Position numbers and translations under genes: made by a program
In this document: piece after piece, positions 37,594 through 64,000 of the stretch
Layout of the letters: the number at the start of each line of letters is the position of its first letter
Numbering within the stretch: the first letter of the stretch is position 1
Notes under the pieces: generated by a model
The model's database searches: none
What the model was told of the DNA's origin: nothing
What the model saw: the letters and a program-made list of their open reading frames with translations, nothing else
NCBI GenBank assembly: GCA_009746045.1
Contig: RPFO01000022.1
Location: forward strand, 4,006,622 to 4,070,621
Reading direction: 5' to 3'
DNA length: 64,000 nucleotides
DNA from: Mesostigma viride
Lineage: Eukaryota; Streptophyta; Mesostigmatophyceae; Mesostigmatales; Mesostigmataceae

Positions 37594-37614
37594 GTGACTC
37601 CCCAACGGGAGCAC
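37594..37614 (+). other. LINE 3'-terminal stem-loop
   Basis: Arms GTGACTCCC and GGGAGCAC pair with one bulged A around the loop CAAC, just before the (AATT)n tail. The same module appears at 37701-37721 (inverted, degenerate), 38461-38481, 40397-40417 and 58775-58795 (inverted). By analogy with LINEs whose reverse transcriptase recognises a 3' RNA hairpin, it is a candidate template-recognition signal. Confidence 0.75.
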
Positions 37615-37683
37615 GAGTCTAATTAATTAATTAATTAATTGTCGTGCACCCTCCTAAGAGAATGGGTGGGATGGGGTACAATA

Positions 37684-37768
37684 ATTAATTCATTAAACTC
37701 GTGCCCTCGTTGGGAAGTCACGGGGCATTAACCCTGATGGATGGATAGATGGATCGGTGTGCACACAC
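37684..37768 (-). mobile_element. Inverted, diverged LINE 3'-end fragment
   Basis: Read on the minus strand, this about 85 bp piece matches the 3' end of LINE copy 1: TGTGCAC, a CCATCCATC-type tract, GGGTTAATG, a degenerate stem-loop and a TTAATT tail. It lies 45 bp downstream of copy 1 in opposite orientation, followed by an (ATTGA)n tract. It is a separate, older 5'-truncated insertion or an inversion product. Confidence 0.75.
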
Positions 37769-38440
37769 AATTGAATTGAATTGAATCAAGGAACATTACT
37801 CCGTTGGCCGTACGCTACGCCCCCTTCTAAGAAGGTTCCAGCCGTGTTCAGCCCGTTTCACGTTTCGAGACTGAACAAGTCTCGAGTGGACACGTGTGTA
37901 GTACTCCTACACACACAGATCTCGAATGATTTATCTAGTACAAATCCGATCGGCTGGCTTGCATCACTCCCCGGACAGGAGAACTTTTGCGGTTGGACTG
38001 TAGGTGTCAGCTGGCGATGCCTTAGGATCAGGAGACGTCCGTCTTATAGTCAGCAAAAGTGGGTGCGAGAGGTCCCCAGTTCGATTCCGGCCTGGCTTCA
38101 TTTGCAGATCGCGTTTTCCGCGGACCGGCACTGAGCGCAAATGGTTTTCACTTCTTGCGGCTTGCCAAATCAGAATCAGAAATCAGAAAATTACTCTGTT
38201 GGGAGTATATGTACATAGCACATATCCCTGAGTGTTGCCATGCTACGCCCTGGCTATGTTCAGATTACTTGTCCACGCTACTTGTTATGCCACGCTCACA
38301 TGGGTCTTATTGCACCCACAGTTTGCCGGATCGGTAGCATGTCCTTTTAGCTAGCGCGCCTGAATGCAGTTGTGGCATGCTTTTGGCATGAAGGAGGCTG
38401 GGGGTCTCTGCCCTTTCTCCTGTTGTGCACACACAGGAGT

Positions 38441-38505
38441 TAAAAGCACTTCGGTGCTCCGTGACTCCCCAACGGGAGCATGTGTTTAACCCAATTAATT
38501 AATCC
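38441..38505 (+). mobile_element. Short element end with LINE-type 3' module
   Basis: A perfect hairpin AGCAC-TTCG-GTGCT is followed directly by the LINE stem-loop (38461-38481) and an AATTAATTAAT tail. Sequence 5' of the module differs from the LINE, so this is either another family or a SINE sharing the LINE 3' end. A pol III B-box-like GTTCGATTCC lies upstream at 38080-38089. The remainder of 37769-38792 has no other supported feature. Confidence 0.55.
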
Positions 38506-38792
38506 CTGAGATGGGGTATATGGCTTTAATTTAATACATTCTGGGCTACTTCCTGCAAGGGTAGGATGTAAACTACACCTGCTCTGGGTGCACAAAGTGC
38601 ACCTGCACCACTAGGTATTCCAGCTGCATGCAAAGGTGCAGACATATAGGGTGGAAGATATCATCATGGCTATGCAAAGGCTAGGGCATGGCTTCTCAGC
38701 AGAGAGTGACTCTCTGCATAGGCAGAGCTTGGCTGAATTCTTAATGCATCATCCATGGGGAGTCCCATTATAGGCAGAGCGTGGCTAGATTC

Positions 38793-38804
38793 TTAAGGCA
38801 GCAT
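38793..38804 (+). repeat. Target-site duplication, 5' copy, of LINE copy 2
   Basis: TTAAGGCAGCAT at 38793-38804 recurs exactly at 40442-40453, just after the (AATT)n tail of the truncated LINE. Six to eight extra bases (ATAGGCAG) separate it from the start of LINE homology, typical of 5'-junction filler. Confidence 0.85.
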
Positions 38805-38810
38805 ATAGGC

Positions 38811-40441
38811 AGAACAAGGGGTCGCCTGCCGACCCCGGCAACTACAGAGGGGTGTGCATTCAAAGTGCCCCCCTCAAGCTTCTTATGCGGCTCATCCTGA
38901 ACCGTCTGCGCACAGCCCTGGACGGTCACCTCAGCGAGACTTGAGCAGCACGGCTTCCGTTCAGGTCGCAACACAGTACAGGCGCTCTTCGCTACTCGCC
39001 GCCTGGTGGAGGAACTGCAACGCCTTCAGCCTGGTGAGTCCCCTTTGCACCTTGTGCTGGTGGACTTCATCAAAGCCTTCGATTCGGTTTTCTGGCCTGC
39101 GCTTTGGGACATCCTCGAGTTGTTCCGGATCCCCCGCCCCCTGATTGCTGTCATCCGCAACCTGTATGAAGGGTCCACCACTTCGGTGCGCACTTCTTAC
39201 GGGACCACGCCCCCATGCCCTTTACAGAAGGGTGTGTGGCAGGGCTGCGTGCTGTCGCCCTACCTGTTCATTATTGTTGTCGAATACGTAATGATTCAGG
39301 CGCGCAAGCGATTTGCCCGCATTGTGGGCAGGGAACCAGGAGTGCAGGTTGCTAACAAATTCTGGCATGGCGGTGCGGACACGGAGATTCGGCTGGCAGA
39401 CATCATTTACGCAGACGACACCACCCTCTTCGAGGACACTGAGCACGTGCAGACATGGCTTGGTCAACTGCCTGGCTCTCGAGGCCCGTGCAGTGGGGCT
39501 TGAGGTCAGCAAGAAGACAGAGGCCCTGGCGGTTGGGCTCACCAACCAACCGCCGCCCCTCTATCTCCTAGACGGCTCTCGAGTCCTGTATCGGGACCGC
39601 GTTAAGCTGCTGGGCAGCCTGCTCCCCAGCTGCGAGGTGGATGTGGACCATCGCATCTCCCTCGCCTGGCACGCTTTACGCCAGTACCCGGTACCTGCCC
39701 GGGGCCCTGTGGCGCAAGCCCCTGGGCAAGATCGAGAAACAGGACCTGTTCAAGGTCCTCGTCCTTCCTGTTCTCACGTATGGCGCCGAGACGTGGACCC
39801 TCACCGCCGACCTGGCCCGCAAGCTGGACGGCGCGGTCACCAGCATTCTGCGTTCCATTTTCAGAGTAGGATATGCTGCTCATGTCCGCAATGAGGACCT
39901 ATACCAGGGCATGCCCTATATCACCAGCACAATTAAGCAACGCCGCCTGCAGCTAGTAGGGCACCTAGCTCGCACCAACCAGGTAGACACCTCACGTGGC
40001 CCCCCCGCAGGTCTGCGACCAGCCCAGCCTGGCCGGCACCTCCTGACGTGGGCTGGGCCCAGTGATGTTAGACGCCGCAAGGCCCGCACCTTCAAAGAAC
40101 AGCTAGTAGAGGACATGGGGGGCCTAGGCCTCTCCGTGATTTGGAAGAAGATGATGGACAAGGCCAAGTGGGCCCAGGTCATAGAAGACAACGAGCTCCC
40201 CCCAGTGGGGAAGCGCCCGCGTGTGCAATCCCGCGGGAGGCACGCCAGATAGCTCCCCCTAGGGCAGCGAGCGGCTGCCTAGATAGATGTTGTAGTTAGA
40301 ATGCTGTTAGATAGATGTAGTATGTAGCCAATGGAGATAGATTAGACCGGTAGGAATGTTTGCACCCATCCATCCATCCATCGGGGTTAATGCTCCGTGA
40401 CTCCCCAACGGGAGCACGATTCTAATTAATTAATTAATTAA
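38811..40441 (+). mobile_element. 5'-truncated LINE copy 2 (reverse transcriptase to 3' end)
   Basis: Homology to copy 1 starts at AGAACAAGGGG (36029 in copy 1) and runs to the tail at nearly complete identity. Compared with copy 1 it has insertions of 4 bp (TGAG, about 38941), 4 bp (GTCA, about 39464) and 13 bp (about 39690), which break the reverse transcriptase frame, the first through an in-frame TGA. The catalytic YADD is still present. It is dead on arrival by truncation and lacks endonuclease and ORF1. Confidence 0.93.
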
Positions 40442-40499
40442 TTAAGGCAGCATCCATGGGGGGGGCATTATGGGCGCACATACGCGTGGGCCACGTGCT

Positions 40500-41165
40500 A
40501 GGCTAAGCCTTACTAATCTACACAGTCTACTGCTATATTCCCTAGACTGGGGTTGCTGGGGTGGCAGGGGGTGCCTGCCAGGGCTTGTGGTCGACGTGGA
40601 TGACGTCCCCCCTCCAGCTAGTATACCCGTTTCCCCCCTGCGCTCTGCCGGAGCTGGAGGTAGGTCGGCCATAGCTCCCGTTGCCTCTGTTGCTAGGCCA
40701 GGGTCAAGTCGTCGTCCAGCGTGTAGGAAGTCCTCGAGAGCTTCTTGCGGCATTTAAGAAACGACTTTTTATCCGCCATGTACTTAAAGGTGAGGAGCAG
40801 GGGAGCCGGGCCAGCCTTACCCCGGGCGCGGGGAAGGCGGACAGCCGACATCCGCAGCTCACCGGCCAGTGAGTTGCATGGGGGCAAGAATGTCGCGCTT
40901 AAATGCCATGAGAAGAGTCTCTGAGGTCTCACCTGCCGGCTGGTCGAAGTGCTTGACGGTGACATTGTGGCTGCGCTGGGTGCGGTCGGCCTCCTCGCGG
41001 ACGTTGATGGCTTGTTGGCTGTTGCTTGAGCTGTGCCGCGATGGTGGAGGTGGTGGAGGTGGTGTGGTGCTTGAGCAGGTCCGCCCAGGTCTGGCCGGTG
41101 GGAGGGGCATCGCCGGCTGGGCCAGCGGGGGCTGGCTTGGCGGCAATGTCCTTCACCGCCTGGGC
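40500..41165 (-). pseudogene. ORF1 relic of a second LINE family
   Basis: Minus-strand pieces in shifting frames read TGQTWADLLKHH, INVREEADRTQRSHNVTVKH, AFKRDILAPMQL, ELRMSAVRLPRARGK, PLLLTFKYMADKKSFLKCRK, SYTLDDDLTL and RELWPTYLQLRQ, the pattern of an L1-like ORF1 RNA-binding domain. At least two frameshifts and two stops are present. The family is not that of copies 1 and 2. Confidence 0.65.
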
Positions 41166-41169
41166 GCCC

Positions 41170-41705
41170 GGGGGAAGCTAGAGCAGTCCCCCCGGGGCGA
41201 AAAGACTGCACACTTGGGGAGGGTGAGCCGAAGTTTGATGTCCGTCATGGCCACTTCAAGGGCAGCCAGGGCGGCAACCACAGCGTCAGCCGGGCCAAGG
41301 GCATGGATATCGTCCATATAGGCGAGGAGCACGACATCCGGGTGCGCAGCGTGGACACCTTGGAGAGCCTAGTTGTGCAGCGGGGCGGACAGGTAAAAGG
41401 GGCCGAGGGGGTCACCTTGCTGGGTTCCCGTGCGGGAAGCGACATCGGCGAGCGTCCCATCCTCCATGAGGAAGGAGAGTTGAGTGGGTTCGCCGTAGCA
41501 GGCTGCTGTCCACGCAAGAAGGTCAGGGAACGCCTCGCCGACGGCCTCAAAGATGCTAGCCTTGGTGACAGCATTGAACGCATTGTGGCAATCCACCTTC
41601 AGCGCCACATGGGTCGGATGCGTCTCTAGGTAGGCCTGAACTTTGTGCACGATGATGTCGCTGCCCCCTTTGGTGGCGACGCCGCATATATATTTGGTGG
41701 CGACG

Positions 41706-41751
<46 letters not shown>

Positions 41752-41773
41752 AGGATATATATATATAATCCAA
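41170..41773 (-). pseudogene. Reverse transcriptase relic of a second LINE family
   Basis: The minus strand reads HVALKVDCHNAFNAVTKASI, GEAFPDLLAWTAACYGEP, TGTQQGDPLGPFYL, an in-frame TAG, then DVVLLAYMDDIHALG and LRLTLPKCAVFSP. These are the reverse transcriptase palm motifs including the YMDD box. On the minus strand this piece lies 5' of the ORF1 relic, the reverse of normal LINE order, so the two are rearranged or come from separate insertions. The 5' end is cut by an (AT)n tract. Confidence 0.8.
41681..41770. repeat. (AT)n microsatellite with duplicated boundary
   Basis: Two copies of GGTGGCGACGCCGCATATAT precede an (AT)n run of about 50 bp, interrupted once by CAAGG. It bounds the reverse transcriptase relic, and part of that relic has been duplicated with it. 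Confidence 0.85.
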
Positions 41774-41956
41774 GTCGGCATCCTACAAGTTGACCTCATG
41801 AAAAACATACAAGAGTCGTGGCAAAATTCAAGGCATACGTTGGCAATCTTATTAGAAACAGCAATGCATGCATCAACTAGAAGCAGCACAAGAGGCAAAG
41901 GTGGGGTCCATGTAAAACTTCGAAGGGTTTCAAAATATTCGATACTCCAACCGTTT

Positions 41957-42370
41957 CTACCCCGTGACTGCCTCAACGTAGGCATGTGACTGATAAACTG
42001 TCTGACTGATGAATGAATGAATGAATATGGAACGTACCATGGCTACTGCGAGTGCTCCCAACGAACCCAGTGTGGTGAGCACGATCCAACTGTGACAAGG
42101 CGCGAATCGCCCTTGCCGTAGCAACCGCCGGGTGGTGAAATAGCGGTGTGTGGCTTGGGTCAGAAGGAGACAGCCGAGCCCCACAAACACTGTCCCCAGT
42201 TCCTGCTGTCTGGTGCCTTCTTCAACCCGGAGCAAGATGACTCCAAAACGGGCGGACGCTAAGGCGGTTCGGAACCACGCCAGGTACGTGCGCTCGTTCG
42301 CCATGTGGTCCTCTGGGGTAGAACCGTTCATCTCCGTCGCCGGCGATCGACAGGTCATGGAGGACGGCAT
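41957..42370 (-). CDS. DUF202-family small membrane protein, copy 2
   Basis: An intronless minus-strand frame of 137 codons from ATG 42370 (MPSSMTCRSPATEMNGS). The DUF202 core is HMANERTYLAWFRTALASAR, then GVILLRV, VFVGLGCLLLTQATHRYF and a third hydrophobic segment WIVLTTLGSLGALAVAMV; three membrane helices are expected. It shares the HMANERTYLAW start, FVGLGCLLL and QATHRYF with copy 1. The C-terminal tail (HSFISQTVYQSH onward) runs past copy 1 and may be intergenic read-through. Both copies are minus-strand, intronless and near mobile elements or tandem repeats. Function unknown; stand-alone DUF202 proteins are membrane proteins of undefined role. Confidence 0.78.
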   Translation of the reverse strand: MPSSMTCRSPATEMNGSTPEDHMANERTYLAWFRTALASARFGVILLRVEEGTRQQELGTVFVGLGCLLLTQATHRYFTTRRLLRQGRFAPCHSWIVLTTLGSLGALAVAMVRSIFIHSFISQTVYQSHAYVEAVTG

Positions 42371-44860
42371 CCTTGCATCTCCTCGGCCGGAAAGGTTTTC
42401 GCAAAGCAAAATCAAAACGAGGTGAAACTAAGCAATATGGTGAAAATCGGCAGAGGCAGTACTGGCATCTTCTTGGACTCGCTTATCCTCCCATGCCAAT
42501 GCGGTTGATTTCCTTTCCTTTCCCCTTGATAGGAATAAGCGTTACGACCTCATATTAATCCCTTGAGCACAGCGTCGTCCAACGTCGGTTGACTTCTTAA
42601 ACCAGTCGAAAGTCCTGTGTGCGTTCCCTAGATGGTGATGTAGAGTGCTATCGATTTCATCGGCCGCTGGCGTGATCTTCATAAAATAAAGTATACAATA
42701 AATGGCGACATCCTACTGCAACCACGCACCCGGGGTTTGCTGGCAACGCTCGCTGGATAAAGTGGGCAACCCCGGCAGGGCGAAGCCTAAGAACGAACAC
42801 CACGTTCTAGCTCTGCCTTTTGAGAAAGTGATTGTCGCGCTGACTTGCACAGGTAGACACTCTTTTTCGCGAAAAGAAAGGCCACGGCAGCGTGTAGTTT
42901 AGCCAACGCGGTCTTACACTCTTACTTCACGCCCAGGTTGACGTGCTCCCAGCTTCGGAGCTTCCTGGTCATGTGAGTCAGCATATTTCTTCAAAGAGCA
43001 TTCCATCTCGTCACGATCACGTGGCTGGCTGGTTGCGGTGAATTTGGTATGTACGTTACTATGTGTTACCAGCATTCACAAGCGCCAAAATTTACCCAGT
43101 TCACGGGTCCGTTACGCCTTGTTGGCCGCCCCGCGTGACCGGCAGCGAGTACTTTTGCCAACGGCGCCTCCAAGATACAGGTACGGTTATACGACGTCTC
43201 CCTCAGAGTAGTGCGGAAACTAGTTCCTGGACGAGGATGCCGAAATTAGCACAACAGGCCAAACTCAACGGGCCTAAACAAAAAGCTATGGAGATGATTT
43301 CTGCTTTACCAGCTTTTGGAGGTCGAAGCAGACTGTCACATGCGAATTGGCTGCCGTCCCCGCGGTTTTACACGTAATTTTTCATTGTAATTAGGAGATG
43401 ACTTGCCGTGATGATGGGATCAAACTGCAATAACTTGCCAACGGTGCGCAAAGCCTGAAATCATGCTTCGTCGTAAAATCCTGGGCGACAAGACGTGTAA
43501 TGGCAAACTTTTTGCAGTGTAGCGAGGTCGCGGAAGCTAAGCTGAGCGGTGTGCTGCGGAAACCATGTCGTGATGCTCCTGTAATGGAAGCTGAGGATTA
43601 TGCCAGGGTAATACGAACCAGATCCCTAGAAAGGGTCATCAATGGGGGACACTTCGGTTCTCCGACGGTCGGGGGACTTCGGAGGAAGCACAGAATTGCA
43701 CACCCCTAGGATACGCCAGGCTGACGATAGTTCTCGGAAAGCAGGTACGTCGCTCTTGCTGATACGCAATAGGATATCTGATTCTATCCTGACGGTAACA
43801 ATACGAGTTGGGCCTTAAGTTGGACGTTGTTTCTTAGCATCAACAACGTACCATGCCGGCCTCCCTACACACCTCCCCGTTTCGAAAAAGAAGGTTTCCA
43901 ACATGCGCATTATCGTCTTTTTCCGGGCAAATATTTCCCTGTGTTGATAACGCGAACTTCAAAGGTTGATGCGGTGGCGCTGGGCACGTGAGAAACATGG
44001 CATTGGGCGAAGAAGCAGCCAGAGTGCCGGGTAGACTTTGGTCCCGGGCGCCGGTGACCTTCTTCCTGGTAGTGTCACCGCACTGTCCAAAAAAGCCCAA
44101 CTTTTTACCAGCAATTCACTCGTGCTACTCATATCCTACTGTCAGGCTAAGTCATGGGACTGTCAGGCCAACATCAGCATTCTCAAGGATTGCTCATGCC
44201 TAGGCCTCATTCACTGTCTTGTATAAGGCAGCCAGACAGTAATTCTGGAAACCTGATATGCCCTTGCCTTGGCTGGCTGTGACCATGGCTCATTCGCATG
44301 CATTCTATCAACTTGGGAGGCAAACTGTGAGGAAAACATATACTTAAGGCACGTGGAATGCGCACAACACATCGTGGAATGACATACACACAGCATGCAC
44401 ACATAGTACACACGATGCATGGCACACACAACATAGCGAGGTAGTTGGCGCTATACTCACGAGCGTACTGAAATTCTTACAAGAGTACTCTTACCAGAGA
44501 ACTGAAATTCCCACTAGAACAAGAGTTCTGAGAGACCAACGCAGGGCTCTTACAGTGTCATGATCCCTGGCGGCTCTCTGCCCGCCACGCGACCCCCCTG
44601 CAAGCGGATGTGGATTGGCCGATGCCATGGTACGCGGACGCGCGTCGATCGCCTCATGCATGGGTAGCTAGGGAGTGGACAGGCGGTCCTACAGTAGCAA
44701 GTTATAGCCAGTTTGATGATGTCTTGTTAGGGGTTATTGATGAGACACACACCTTTCTATCCATGCCCCCCTGGTAGCAACCCCCTTCTATTCCCCCCTC
44801 CCTGATCCCCCGCTTAACCCCGTTGGGATCGTTACACTTGTCGCACATCCGTGCATTCCA
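42371..44860. other. Gene-free or unresolved spacer
   Basis: Several open frames of 60-105 codons exist but none has recognisable motifs, consistent splice context or coding-like composition. This may hold 5' exons of the large downstream gene, whose initiating ATG was not found, as well as the DUF202 promoter. Confidence 0.45.
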
Positions 44861-44933
44861 GAAGGTGGCTCCCGTCCCCTCAGCGCGCGCCGCCCAAGTT
44901 CCAGCCATGCATCCCTCCCCCCCTCTCCCCCAG

Positions 44934-64000
<19,067 letters not shown>

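Larger units (their letters stand above)
32306..37640 (+). mobile_element. Near full-length APE-type non-LTR retrotransposon (LINE), copy 1
   Basis: The element is bounded by a 13 bp direct repeat, ATTGTCGTGCACC, at 32293-32305 and 37638-37650; the ATT may belong partly to the tail. It has a 5' leader of about 230 bp, ORF1 (32538-33881), a proline/cytosine-rich inter-ORF, ORF2 (about 34249-37451) with endonuclease and reverse transcriptase, and a 3' UTR ending in a CCATCCATCCATC tract, a stem-loop at 37594-37614 and an (AATT)n tail. Four apparent frameshifts (three in ORF1, one in the endonuclease) make the copy non-autonomous unless they are sequencing errors. The clade was not resolved; there is no RNase H domain. 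Confidence 0.92.

Noticed and set aside
38004-38092. A functional tRNA gene
   Set aside because: A B box is present but T-stem and acceptor stem do not pair and no clear cloverleaf forms.
42702-43709. Short open frames (66, 104 and 69 codons) as genes
   Set aside because: No motifs, no splice continuity and no coding-like composition.

Overview
This is a window of eukaryotic nuclear DNA. Genes are split into many short GC-rich exons (29 GT-AG introns modelled here). Introns and spacers are packed with micro-, mini- and macrosatellites. There are non-LTR retrotransposons, a TIR element, and short internal stretches of the TTTAGGG-type telomere repeat. No rRNA, convincing tRNA, CRISPR or prokaryotic operon is seen. 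Gene content (MRD1/RBM19, MUS81, DPM2, DUF202 proteins, a coiled-coil EF-hand protein), high exon GC and TTTAGGG motifs fit a unicellular alga or related protist. The lineage cannot be fixed from sequence alone.

Layout: (i) 31-3664, minus strand, the 5' part of an RBM19/MRD1-type multi-RRM rRNA-processing protein; (ii) 3912-10949, a 7 kb heptanucleotide array; (iii) 13311-25977, plus strand, a complete 13-exon MUS81 endonuclease gene (743 codons, every splice phase consistent) with a 16-copy hexapeptide low-complexity insert; (iv) 26672-27010, minus strand, a DUF202 membrane protein; (v) 29037-30433, plus strand, a two-exon DPM2 gene whose intron is mostly CT/GT and octamer microsatellite; (vi) 32306-37640, a near full-length but frameshifted APE-type LINE with a 13 bp target-site duplication, then scattered 3'-end fragments, a 5'-truncated second copy (38811-40441) and relics of another LINE family on the minus strand (about 40500-41773); (vii) 41957-42370, minus strand, a second DUF202 gene; (viii) from about 44934 to the right edge, plus strand, a gene of at least 15 exons for a Ser/Pro-rich, coiled-coil protein ending in two canonical EF-hands.

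The most unusual signal is not a gene. In about half of the introns the last bases of the exon plus its 5' splice site are repeated, as an array or as scattered echoes, inside the downstream intron. This occurs in both orientations and in three unrelated genes. A few 3' splice sites are echoed upstream in the same way. Other points of interest: a family of GTCAA-N4-TTGAC dyads in MUS81 intron 5; a LINE 3'-terminal hairpin module found five times, including a 36 bp insertion flanked by a 13 bp duplication; a 777 bp element with about 145 bp terminal inverted repeats inside a splice-site array; and a purine-free tract of about 1.25 kb upstream of a 3' splice site.
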